A DNA stretch of 12,912 nt from an uncultured Clostridia bacterium (GCA_947178015.1 CAMWWW010000028.1:1-12912), one strand, 5' to 3'. Shown: positions 1 through 6,422, counted from the first letter of the stretch. Notes: generated by a model not told the origin, from the letters alone. Numbers and translations are program-made.

Positions 1-1369
1 CTCCAGAAAATAGTAATATCATTACAGCAATAAGACCTTCATTCCCAAATCTATCTGACATATGCGCTACAATAATTTCACTATCAGGGTTCTGGCTCAA
101 CCGATGTACCTCTTCTTCTATATAACGTTTTGTTGTCGTATTAAATTGATTTGTTTTATTAATCAATTGTGTCACGCGTTTTTCCTCTGACTCAATCATA
201 AAATGAATATCAACGTTAATTTCTAAATTGAATAGATATTCTTCTATAGAGACAGCTTGTTTCATTATTTGAGCACGCTTTACCCTATTATGATACATCT
301 GTGTTTTTTTAACATCTTCCATTGTAGTTCTCAATGTTTTAAAATATCGAACATATATTTCATTAGCCATTTCTGGCAATAATGATGTGTCTTTGGGGAA
401 GTCAATTACTGTCACCTCTGGACATTCCGCTTTCATTTGTTCTCTCTCAGCAGGATTATCATCAATAAATACAAACGCATCCAATCCAATATTTAATTCT
501 GTTGCAAGTTTCTTGATATTTAATGTTTTTGATTCCCAATTTACTATCATTTTTACAAAGTCATCTTTTTTTAGTACCATTTCTGGATGATTCTCAAAAA
601 CTTCATTCACATCATCTTCATTATTTTTTGAAAGAACTGCTAGTAGCACTCCCTGATTTTTCATTTTAAGAAGAAGCTTCTGTGTATCTTTAAAACGTGC
701 ACCTTCTTTATGATCAGAAAGAATTATCCCATCTATTCCATCTTCTCCAACAACGCCGCCCCATAAGGTATTATCTAGATCGACTGCAATACATTTTTTT
801 CTCATTCCTCTGATAGAAGAAAAACTATTTTTAATAAGCTCAACTATTGCCTTTATTCCTACCATACTATATGGCATATTTCCCAGATACCACATTTTTC
901 TGGAATAAAAATTACTTCTTCCAATATCTGTTATCTTATCTGAAACAGGGAGAATATATATTTCCATACCTTCTCTATACATTTTTTCCAATGTATTCAT
1001 CCACTCTGCTTCAATTTCTTTATTAAATTGCTTATCACTATACGTAGTACATAATTTTTTACTAATATCCAAAGAAGAGACAAATATAGGAACTTTAGGA
1101 AGTTTCTTACTCATTTGCTCTATTGCACATATCCAAGAATCTATTATTGCTTTAATCTGATCCTCTTCATCCTGCTTATCTGAATATAGATCTAAATAAA
1201 GTAATACAAACACAGCTTCTGATTGATACTGATAAAATTCAGACGAAGAGTCCAAAACTTCCTGTTGCCACATGTTGAATCCCACTGGATAATATACTTC
1301 ATATTTATTTTTTAGCATATCAGCAATTATATCAATCGTAATATTGGATAGTAATGCAATCTTTGGCAC
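1..1369 (-). CDS. FkbH-family HAD-like protein (partial, 3' end off the left edge)
   Basis: FkbH proteins load a glyceryl unit from 1,3-bisphosphoglycerate onto an acyl carrier protein and release phosphate; the best-studied ones feed polyketide synthases. The 456 visible codons give an N-terminal domain (about 1-190), then a HAD core with the DxDxT signature D197-L-D-N-T201 followed by WGG, an SKN motif about 60 residues later, and the acidic motif FIDDNPAERE with D303-D304. After it comes the family hallmark NKTNQFN (404-410) and DRFGNEGL, the start of a GNAT-like C-terminal domain that is cut by the window edge. The start is a GTG with AGGAGG at 1377-1382, seven bases upstream; the next in-frame ATG lacks such a site. 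It lies 46 bases after the ACP gene, its expected partner. The codons are AT-rich. Family assignment is firm; the product (glyceryl-, lactyl- or other ACP) is inference. Confidence 0.9.
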   Translation of the reverse strand, partial: MPKIALLSNITIDIIADMLKNKYEVYYPVGFNMWQQEVLDSSSEFYQYQSEAVFVLLYLDLYSDKQDEEDQIKAIIDSWICAIEQMSKKLPKVPIFVSSLDISKKLCTTYSDKQFNKEIEAEWMNTLEKMYREGMEIYILPVSDKITDIGRSNFYSRKMWYLGNMPYSMVGIKAIVELIKNSFSSIRGMRKKCIAVDLDNTLWGGVVGEDGIDGIILSDHKEGARFKDTQKLLLKMKNQGVLLAVLSKNNEDDVNEVFENHPEMVLKKDDFVKMIVNWESKTLNIKKLATELNIGLDAFVFIDDNPAEREQMKAECPEVTVIDFPKDTSLLPEMANEIYVRYFKTLRTTMEDVKKTQMYHNRVKRAQIMKQAVSIEEYLFNLEINVDIHFMIESEEKRVTQLINKTNQFNTTTKRYIEEEVHRLSQNPDSEIIVAHMSDRFGNEGLIAVMILLFSG

Positions 1370-1376
1370 AGATCTT

Positions 1377-1382
1377 CCTCCT
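1377..1382 (-). promoter_or_regulatory. Ribosome binding site that decides the GTG start of the FkbH-like gene
   Basis: The minus strand reads a perfect AGGAGG seven bases before the GTG at 1369. It supports a GTG start and the full N-terminal domain beginning MPKIALLSN. Confidence 0.75.
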
Positions 1383-1415
1383 AAATAAAAAAATAAATAG
1401 TGGTACTAATAACAA

Positions 1416-1634
1416 TTATCTTTGAATATATTGATAAAAATCTCTAAGTGTATTTATTTTAGGAATTTCACTCATTGGAATATCTACTTGAAATTCACTT
1501 TCAATCTCCATTACTAAACGCATATGCATTAAAGAATCCCAGCTATCAATAGAGCCATAGGCTGTATCAAGGCTAATTTTTTCTAAATCAATATCCATAA
1601 TCTCTGCAATAAATGCAATAAATTTCTCTTCCAT
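1416..1634 (-). CDS. Stand-alone acyl carrier protein (phosphopantetheine carrier)
   Basis: This 72-residue acidic protein is a small acyl carrier protein. It would be modified by 4'-phosphopantetheine on Ser34 in the sequence DSWDSLMHM, which matches the DSL signature at the start of helix 2. The length and the predicted four-helix order fit the family. The ribosome site AAAGGA lies six bases before the ATG. It sits between a PglD-type acetyltransferase (28 bases upstream) and an FkbH-like gene (46 bases downstream), with no fatty-acid synthesis gene in view. The likely job is therefore to carry the acyl group made by the FkbH protein, not to serve general lipid synthesis. Carrier assignment is seen in the sequence; the dedicated role is inferred from position. 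Confidence 0.9.
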   Translation of the reverse strand: MEEKFIAFIAEIMDIDLEKISLDTAYGSIDSWDSLMHMRLVMEIESEFQVDIPMSEIPKINTLRDFYQYIQR

Positions 1635-1662
1635 TTTTTATCCTTTCATCCATATATTTTAT

Positions 1663-2304
1663 CTAGAATCGAATAGTCTTCGCTGGCACCCCTATTACCG
1701 AACAACCATCTTTTATATTTTGAATTGCTACTGAACCTGCTCCAATTTTTGCCCCTGCTCCAATCTTGACTTTAGGGATTACTGTTGAATTTGCAGACAG
1801 ATAAGCTTCCTCTTCTATTTTTACATGTCCACATATACATGAACATGGCATAATTGATACATAATCTCCAATCACACAATCATGAGCTATTGCTACAGAT
1901 ATATTAATCAAACAATGTTTTCCAATCATTGTATCCAAACTAATACTAACACCCGAACAAATAATAACACCTATTCCTATTCTTGCTGTATCTGATATAT
2001 TAACAGAAGGGTGTATTAATGTTTCCCATTCATTAAACTCTGGAAACATTTCAACAATTCGTTTTCTTGTTGTCCCATCTTGCATGGCAATAACAGCACA
2101 AATGGGATTCCTCCTATTAAATTCTGGCAATTCAGAAATTTTTCCCAATACTCTATAACCATTTATTTGTTGTCCAATTTTAGTAGAATCATCATCAAGA
2201 TAACCTACTATATGATAAGTTAGATGCGCTTTATTTATTTCTTCTATCAACCATGTTACTTCTCTACCGAAATCTCCAGCTCCAATAATCACTATCTCCT
2301 TCAT
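1663..2304 (-). CDS. PglD/NeuD-family sugar O/N-acyltransferase
   Basis: Members acetylate amino sugars with acetyl-CoA; PglD acetylates UDP-4-amino-sugar in bacillosamine synthesis. The 213 residues show the two expected parts: a Rossmann-like nucleotide-sugar-binding domain with IGAGDFGRE (7-14), and a left-handed beta-helix from about residue 100 made of hexapeptide repeats (for example ARIGIGVII, KIGAGAKIGAG). His141 in AIAHDCVIGD matches the catalytic histidine of PglD, and the tail VIGVPAKTIRF is the usual ending. The ATG at 2304 is chosen because AGGAG at 2314-2318 lies nine bases upstream; the TTG at 2313 touches the ribosome site and is unlikely. It follows the PglC-like gene by 24 bases, so the two are co-transcribed. 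Acyl donor and exact sugar are not proved; NeuD-type sialic acid acetylation is the main alternative, but no other sialic acid gene is seen. Confidence 0.87.
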   Translation of the reverse strand: MKEIVIIGAGDFGREVTWLIEEINKAHLTYHIVGYLDDDSTKIGQQINGYRVLGKISELPEFNRRNPICAVIAMQDGTTRKRIVEMFPEFNEWETLIHPSVNISDTARIGIGVIICSGVSISLDTMIGKHCLINISVAIAHDCVIGDYVSIMPCSCICGHVKIEEEAYLSANSTVIPKVKIGAGAKIGAGSVAIQNIKDGCSVIGVPAKTIRF

Positions 2305-2328
2305 AAATTCCAACTCCTAAAAAACCTT

Positions 2329-3006
2329 CTATTTTTTATTCTTTGTAGTCGTTCCCATAAACTCTTCCATTGTTATTGATGTAGATGAGTTTATTCCTTC
2401 TCTTCGAATCACCGTTGCAATCGTTGCAAACATAATCCTCCAATCTCCAAGAAATGTAATGTGATCCACATAGTTCACATCCCATTCAAATTTCTCCTCC
2501 CAGCTTATGGAATTTCTCCCATGTATCTGTGCCAGACCAGTAAATCCCGGTCTTACCTCATGTCTTCGTGCCTGACGCTTGCTATACCGTGGCAGATAGC
2601 GCACCAACAGCGGTCTTGGTCCAACGATAGACATATCTCCCTTCAATACATTAAACAACTCTGGCAATTCATCTAAGGAAGTGGATCTTAATTTCTTTCC
2701 AAACATCGTAAGCCGCTTCTCATCTGGTAAAAGTTCGCCGTCTGCCCCACGCTTATCCGTCATGGTTCTAAATTTATAAAGTTTAAATATTTTTCCATCT
2801 TTTCCCGGACGATCTTGTGTAAAAATAACAGGAGAACCAAGCTTTATTCTAACTAGCAGAGCTATCACGAACATTACAGGAGACAATACGATAAATGCTA
2901 CAGCTGCACATATTACATCTTGTGGTCTCTTTATATAGTTCTCATAAAAACCCATTGTATGCGAATTTTTAGAAGATCTTTTTCTTCTGTTCTTTTCCTT
3001 CATCAT
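2329..3006 (-). CDS. Monotopic phosphoglycosyl transferase, PglC-like (bacterial sugar transferase)
   Basis: The enzyme transfers a sugar phosphate from a UDP-sugar to undecaprenyl phosphate at the inner face of the membrane, the first membrane step of glycan assembly. In 225 residues it has one hydrophobic re-entrant segment (about 31-52) with the Ser-Pro kink (S42-P43), the KFRTM motif (78-82), the catalytic pair D112-E113 in STSLDELPEL, the VGPRPL loop (128-133) and the RPGFTGLAQ motif (152-160). The length is that of the short PglC class with no extra N-terminal membrane helices, unlike WbaP. GGGG lies seven bases before the ATG at 3006; an internal ATG before GFYENYIKR has no ribosome site. 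It starts 18 bases after the aminotransferase stop. Given the PglF-, PglE- and PglD-like neighbours, UDP-diacetylbacillosamine is the likely substrate, but UDP-galactose or another sugar cannot be excluded. Confidence 0.9.
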   Translation of the reverse strand: MMKEKNRRKRSSKNSHTMGFYENYIKRPQDVICAAVAFIVLSPVMFVIALLVRIKLGSPVIFTQDRPGKDGKIFKLYKFRTMTDKRGADGELLPDEKRLTMFGKKLRSTSLDELPELFNVLKGDMSIVGPRPLLVRYLPRYSKRQARRHEVRPGFTGLAQIHGRNSISWEEKFEWDVNYVDHITFLGDWRIMFATIATVIRREGINSSTSITMEEFMGTTTKNKK

Positions 3007-3024
3007 CAATTATCCCCATATCCG

Positions 3025-4347
3025 CTACCAAAAACACCTCTTTATAATGTCAATTACCACATCCTGCTCTTCTTCTGTCATTTTATTGTCAGATGGTAAA
3101 CACACGCCCCGATGAAATATATCCGCTCCGACATCCACAGCCGTTACTCCTGCTATATAGGCATTGGACACCCCTCTTCCGGAGCCGTTTACTGTTACAA
3201 AACCATTGTTTCTATAGATTGGTTGCAAGTGCATTGGCTTCCAGATGGGTCGGCCTTCTGCGCCGAAATATGACAACGCCTCTAGTATCTCAGTGGGACA
3301 GCTTTTGCCAGTTTCTGAGACATACATCGCTTCTCTCTCGCCTCTCACTGTCTCACACATTGCTGTCTCATCAATAAGCAGGCAGCTCAGCCAATAATTA
3401 GGCACCGATTTCTCCCTATCATAAGGGTTCAAGCGAACTGGTAAATCTTTCAACCCTTCTTTGTATCTTTCATAAATTCGTTTCTTTGCGCTGATATGCT
3501 CCTCAAGATATGGCATCTGTCCCCGCACTACCCCGGCAATGACATTGCTCATTCTATAGTTGTAGCCAATCTCCTCATGCTGGTACCAAGGTGCATCCTC
3601 CCGTGACTGCGTACTCCACTTGCGGACTTTATTTGCATCGGCTAAGCTATCTGTCAAGAACATGCCGCCGGAGGAACCTGTAATTATTTTATTGCCATTA
3701 AAGCTAATCGCGTTAAAATCTCCAAAGGAGCCTGTTTGCTTCCCGCAATAAGTAGCTCCAAAACTCTCCGCAGCATCTTCAATAATCATTGCACCATGTA
3801 AATCTGCGATGCGGCGTATCTCATCGATCTTTCCCGGTGTTCCATACAGATGAGCTAATACTATTAATTTTACATCTGGATATAATGCAAAGGCTCGTTT
3901 GAGTGCCTCTGGGTCCATATTCCATGTATCCCGCTCTGTATCAATAAAAATTGCTTCTCCGCCTTCATATACCACTGGATTCACTGTGGCATCGAAGGTA
4001 ACATCTGAGCAGAATACACGCCTTCCATATAAGCTTCCACCTGTTCCCAGCCCTTCTGGCGTCGACATGCCGCCGGAAGAGTGATACAGATGCTCGGCGG
4101 CAAGCTTGACCGCAAGATGAAGAGCCGCTGTGCCAGATGACAATGCCACTGCATAACGAACACCGACATACTCAGACGCTGCCTTTTCCAGCTCATTGAT
4201 ATTCTTTCCCACTGTACTCATCCAGTTTGTCTCGTAAGCCTCTGTAACATATTTCAGCTCCTCCCCATGCATAGTAGGAGAAGAAAGCCATATTTTATTT
4301 TCAAATGGTTCTATTCCTTGAAATCTTAGATCAGACTTAAAATCCAT
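3025..4347 (-). CDS. DegT/DnrJ/EryC1/StrS aminotransferase, PglE-like
   Basis: PLP-dependent aminotransferases of this fold put an amino group on a 4-keto nucleotide sugar; PglE acts on UDP-4-keto-6-deoxy-GlcNAc. The 440 residues show SSGTAALHLA (PLP phosphate binding), EDAAESFGA with the pyridine-binding Asp (about 191) and SFNGNKIITGSSGG with the Schiff-base Lys (about 220). Two stretches look like insertions relative to the usual roughly 380-residue enzyme: a Gly-rich loop after HLAVKLAAEH (about 86-109) and one near AMYVSETGKS. I chose the ATG at 4347 because GAGG sits six bases upstream with the same geometry as at cpsD and aspS here; the upstream ATG at 4380 lacks a site and would add 11 residues. 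It opens the operon behind the LoaP-type gene. The 4-amino product fits the PglD and PglC homologs that follow. Confidence 0.9.
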   Translation of the reverse strand: MDFKSDLRFQGIEPFENKIWLSSPTMHGEELKYVTEAYETNWMSTVGKNINELEKAASEYVGVRYAVALSSGTAALHLAVKLAAEHLYHSSGGMSTPEGLGTGGSLYGRRVFCSDVTFDATVNPVVYEGGEAIFIDTERDTWNMDPEALKRAFALYPDVKLIVLAHLYGTPGKIDEIRRIADLHGAMIIEDAAESFGATYCGKQTGSFGDFNAISFNGNKIITGSSGGMFLTDSLADANKVRKWSTQSREDAPWYQHEEIGYNYRMSNVIAGVVRGQMPYLEEHISAKKRIYERYKEGLKDLPVRLNPYDREKSVPNYWLSCLLIDETAMCETVRGEREAMYVSETGKSCPTEILEALSYFGAEGRPIWKPMHLQPIYRNNGFVTVNGSGRGVSNAYIAGVTAVDVGADIFHRGVCLPSDNKMTEEEQDVVIDIIKRCFW

Positions 4348-4380
4348 TTTCATCCTCATTTCTGTGCTGTTTTTGCGCAT
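4344..4380 (-). repeat. Start-site element, copy 1 (before the aminotransferase)
   Basis: One of three similar sequences placed exactly over a translation start. Minus strand order: ATGC, a short A-rich hairpin-like part, CAGAAATGAGG, six bases, then ATGG. The other copies are at 6385-6422 and 11982-12017. The 11-base core and its distance to the ATG are identical in all three. Read in one frame this copy also encodes AKTAQK followed by TGA, as the real end of the Wzz gene does (GKTAQK). Confidence 0.65.
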
Positions 4381-4499
4381 AAAGCATTTTCCGATACACG
4401 CTAAGACACCAGTCTACAACATTTTGATAAAGTATAATTATTCAAAATGTTTTAAAGTAGTTTTCATAAGATACAGCGATATAATAAATAACAAAAGGA
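4381..4499 (-). promoter_or_regulatory. Structured leader between the LoaP-type gene and the aminotransferase
   Basis: This non-coding stretch on the minus strand holds a 10-bp perfect inverted repeat, AACATTTTGA at 4442-4451 pairing with TCAAAATGTT at 4418-4427 around a 14-base loop. A compact second hairpin (AGAC-TGGT-GTCT, 4405-4416) follows directly. Two adjacent stems in a leader just downstream of a specialised NusG gene are what one would look for as an RNA recognition site for LoaP-like factors, but no sequence match to a known site can be claimed. A weak promoter (TTGTTA, 17 bases, TCTTAT) may lie at the upstream end. Confidence 0.45.
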
Positions 4500-4529
4500 A
4501 AGGCTGAAAGAAATGCTTCTCTCAACCTT
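4500..4529 (-). terminator. Candidate intrinsic terminator at the stop codon of the LoaP-type gene
   Basis: The minus strand folds into a 13-bp stem (4517-4529 with 4500-4512, two G-T wobbles) around the loop GCAT, followed by TCCTTTTGTTATTT. The stem starts in the stop codon. The T tract is interrupted, so termination may be partial, which would suit control by antitermination. Confidence 0.55.
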
Positions 4530-5136
4530 ACTGAACACCTATGCCATTCTCTTCTTTCCTCTTTGTATTATCCAAAAGCTCTATTCCCAGATAGACAATC
4601 GTTTTTCGATTCATAAATTCTACTTCTACCTCTGCTACTCTTTTGTGCAAATTTATTTTTTTTATCATGCCATCCATATTTTTTAACGGCCCTGATAGTA
4701 TTTTGATTTCATTTTCTTCTCCAACACTAACCTTAGAAAGTGCAACCTCATGCCATGGCTCCACCGTTTCTATCTCATTCTCGTCAAAATAGATCTGCTT
4801 TCTCTGTTCTAATAGATTGTTACCCAAAAGCAGTTTCAGCCACTCCACATCTCTTTCGGGAAGCTCTGTAAAATATTCCATATCCCTCCCAAGCAGCTTT
4901 GTGTAGGAAGGAACCTTCTTCAGCTCCAGATACATCCCTTTTACATTATTTGATACAATAAAAATATATCCCGGCAGAAGTCTTTCGTGAATATCCGTCC
5001 ATCTGCCATGAAATTTCTTTTTCATATGTCTTGTAAGATGGAAGCATCTATCATAATGTGCGTCTGACAAAACACTCGTGATATAAGCCTCCGTTTTATC
5101 TTCCATACCGGATGCTACCTGCAAAACATAGTACAT
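4528..5136 (-). CDS. Specialised NusG paralog, LoaP/UpxY-type transcription antiterminator
   Basis: NusG paralogs of the LoaP and UpxY groups bind RNA polymerase and let it pass terminators in long antibiotic or polysaccharide operons. The 202 residues show the NGN domain beginning MYYVLQVASGMEDK, with the family motif LLPGYIFI at about 53-60, a linker, and a C-terminal KOW domain (about 140-188) with ILSGPLKNMDGMIKKINLHKR. The length is slightly above core NusG, as usual for paralogs. The start has AAGGAG seven bases upstream. It lies immediately before the second EPS gene block, the usual position for such factors, and far from secE/rplK, so it is not housekeeping NusG. A hairpin overlaps its stop and a structured leader follows, both plausible targets. 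Whether it belongs to LoaP proper or to another NusG subfamily needs a phylogeny. Confidence 0.87.
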   Translation of the reverse strand: MYYVLQVASGMEDKTEAYITSVLSDAHYDRCFHLTRHMKKKFHGRWTDIHERLLPGYIFIVSNNVKGMYLELKKVPSYTKLLGRDMEYFTELPERDVEWLKLLLGNNLLEQRKQIYFDENEIETVEPWHEVALSKVSVGEENEIKILSGPLKNMDGMIKKINLHKRVAEVEVEFMNRKTIVYLGIELLDNTKRKEENGIGVQ

Positions 5137-5210
5137 GATAATTCTCCTTATCTTTCTCTACGTTTCTCACTTTCCTTTATATCATCAAGATACAAGCATG
5201 ATCCGATCGT

Positions 5211-5238
5211 ATAATCTTTATATCTAAGAAATTATCAA
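5211..5238 (-). promoter_or_regulatory. Weak candidate promoter for the LoaP-type gene
   Basis: Minus strand TTGATA (5233-5238), 16 bases, GATTAT (5211-5216): five and four matches to the sigma-A hexamers. It would give a leader of about 70 bases to the ATG. The region is very AT-rich, so chance matches are expected. Confidence 0.35.
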
Positions 5239-5264
5239 AAAATTATTTTTAACAATTTCTGCAT

Positions 5265-5313
5265 ATTGCTTCGCAATTAGCCAGAACTAGAAATAACTTT
5301 TAATAAGTTATTT
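5265..5313 (-). other. Two small hairpins upstream of the LoaP-type gene
   Basis: A 5-bp stem with a GAA loop (ATTGC-GAA-GCAAT, 5265-5277) lies next to a 9-bp A/T stem (AAATAACTT at 5291-5299 with AAGTTATTT at 5305-5313). Both lie upstream of the candidate promoter at 5211-5238, so they would be transcribed only if polymerase reads through from the first EPS unit. The role is unknown. Confidence 0.4.
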
Positions 5314-5347
5314 TTGAACCGTTCCTAATTTTGCAAAACTACCCATA

Positions 5348-5569
5348 CTATTTGTATCTTAAGGAATCAAATGATTTTGGGGCAGGCTTCGCCGTCCATG
5401 CTTTTTGGCATAGCTTTTGGCTGAATTGCAACGCAACATCTCGGATATGCTCATACTCGAAGAATTCAAGTGCCCTTGCTTCAAGAATCTTCTCTTGTAA
5501 TCTTTTTCTCTTTTTTTCTGTATTTATCTGTGATATAATTTTAAATAATAACTCGTCTAAATCTCTTTC
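5348..5569 (-). pseudogene. Coding-like relic without a start codon, unidentified
   Basis: An open frame of 73 codons ends in TAG at 5348-5350 and is closed upstream by TAA at 5570-5572. It has no ATG or GTG and no early TTG, so it cannot be a normal intact gene. The predicted product is strongly helical and charged (KKRKRLQEKILEARALEFF, then EYEHIRDVALQFSQKLCQKA). The part from about 5375 to 5480 is clearly richer in G+C than the AT-rich bases around it. This looks like the 3' remnant of a gene whose front was lost. I do not recognise the family. It sits between the CpsD-like and LoaP-type genes, a place where locus rearrangement is plausible. Confidence 0.35.
5545..5560 (-). repeat. 16-bp direct repeat, copy 1
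   Basis: Minus strand TTAGACGAGTTATTAT. An identical copy lies at 5616-5631, 71 bases away in the same orientation. In both copies one frame reads LDELL. It may be a duplicated edge left by an insertion or deletion, or a paired protein-binding site. Confidence 0.6.
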
Positions 5570-5615
5570 TTACAAAACAATAAGCTGTATAATCGTTTTT
5601 TCATTTTTATTGTAT

Positions 5616-5631
5616 ATAATAACTCGTCTAA
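5616..5631 (-). repeat. 16-bp direct repeat, copy 2
   Basis: Identical to the sequence at 5545-5560. The 55 bases between the two copies are AT-rich and contain no recognisable gene. Confidence 0.6.
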
Positions 5632-5645
5632 TTTTTATTCTTAAA

Positions 5646-5676
5646 GAAAATCTTCACCTCTCTGATGAAGATCTTC
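5646..5676 (-). terminator. Candidate terminator after the CpsD-like gene
   Basis: An 11-bp stem (GAAGATCTTCA with TGAAGATTTTC, one G-T wobble) encloses a nine-base loop and runs into TTTTCTTT on the minus strand. It lies about 90 bases after the cpsD-like stop. The other strand also ends in a T run, so it could work both ways. Confidence 0.5.
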
Positions 5677-5767
5677 TCATTTTTTCTATTTCTAATTCTA
5701 ATTCTAACTTTGTCTCTGTCTTAACTCTGTGCTATTTTGCACCCTTGCAACACCAGCTATCGCAACT

Positions 5768-6388
5768 TTATTTATTCAGCACAACGCCTAATATCTTGCA
5801 GCCATTAAGCTCCAACTGCGTCTTCGCCTTCTGTGCCTGCTCATAAGGCACCATCTCACGCTCCATCACCAGCACAACGCCATCTGTGATGCGGGCTGCA
5901 ACCAGCGCATCTGCAACTTCACCCACTGCAGGTGTATCTATTATAACACAGTCATACTTCTCACGTAAAGCGTTAATTAACTTTTGATAGGCATCCCCAG
6001 ATAAAAGCTCGGATGCATTTTTGCAGGGCGCGCCGGATTCTACCAGATATAGATTTGCCAAATTGGTTTCACATACAATATCCTCCGCCTGCGCTTTGCC
6101 GCTCAGCCAATCCAACAGTGTCTTTCTTACGCCTGCTGCTTCATATATATTAGAAGAAACGGCTTCTCTCAGATTTGCATTGACATATACGCAGGTCTTT
6201 CCTGCGGCTGCAACAGCACATGCCGTCTGAAATGCCACAAAGGATTTTCCTTCCTTCCCCATCACGCTGGTAAAGGTGATAGCTTTTCCTTCTTTATTTA
6301 CATTCTCCAGATTTGTGCGAAGCGCACGGAATGCTTCAAATGTCTTATAATCCAGCTCTTTCGCCTGTTTTATTGTAATCTTATCCAT
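5768..6388 (-). CDS. CpsD/CapB-type BY-kinase-like ATPase with altered Walker A' motif
   Basis: Bacterial tyrosine kinases of this group pair with a Wzz-type membrane adaptor and control polysaccharide length. In 206 residues the protein shows an FRALRTNL adaptor-contact motif (about 20-27), a Walker A of the form GKEGKS (44-49), the SELL motif (126-129) and a Walker B DTPAVGEVADAL (from D151). Two usual features are absent. The Walker A' sequence, normally DxDLR, reads N70-A-N72-L-R, so both catalytic aspartates are Asn. The protein also ends at GVVLNK with no tyrosine cluster; no frameshifted tail with tyrosines follows. It may bind nucleotide without phosphorylating. The ATG at 6388 has GAGG six bases upstream; ATG at 6400 overlaps the Wzz stop as ATGA. 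The tight overlap suggests translational coupling to Wzz. Confidence 0.85.
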   Translation of the reverse strand: MDKITIKQAKELDYKTFEAFRALRTNLENVNKEGKAITFTSVMGKEGKSFVAFQTACAVAAAGKTCVYVNANLREAVSSNIYEAAGVRKTLLDWLSGKAQAEDIVCETNLANLYLVESGAPCKNASELLSGDAYQKLINALREKYDCVIIDTPAVGEVADALVAARITDGVVLVMEREMVPYEQAQKAKTQLELNGCKILGVVLNK

Positions 6389-6422
6389 CATTTCCCTCAT
6401 TTCTGCGCTGTCTTGCCCGCAT
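6385..6422 (-). repeat. Start-site element, copy 2 (Wzz end / CpsD-like start)
   Basis: Shares the core CAGAAATGAGG and six-base spacing to ATGG with the copies at 4344-4380 and 11982-12017. Here the element spans a real gene junction: it encodes the last residues of Wzz (AGKTAQK), its TGA, and the ribosome site and start of the next gene. Confidence 0.65.

Noticed and set aside
5688..5712. Tandem TTAGAA repeats on the minus strand
   Set aside because: Only about three imperfect units in an A/T-rich stretch next to the terminator; low complexity is a sufficient explanation.
5737..5750. TTGCA/TGCAA inverted repeat just after the cpsD-like stop
   Set aside because: A 5-bp stem with a four-base loop and no T tract is too small to call a terminator or operator.
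5331..5846. Plus-strand 171-codon open frame across the cpsD-like/LoaP-type junction
   Set aside because: It starts at a TTG with no ribosome site, runs through a terminator-like hairpin and two direct repeats, and ends inside the cpsD-like gene on the other strand. Its low-complexity hydrophobic composition reflects AT-rich intergenic DNA.
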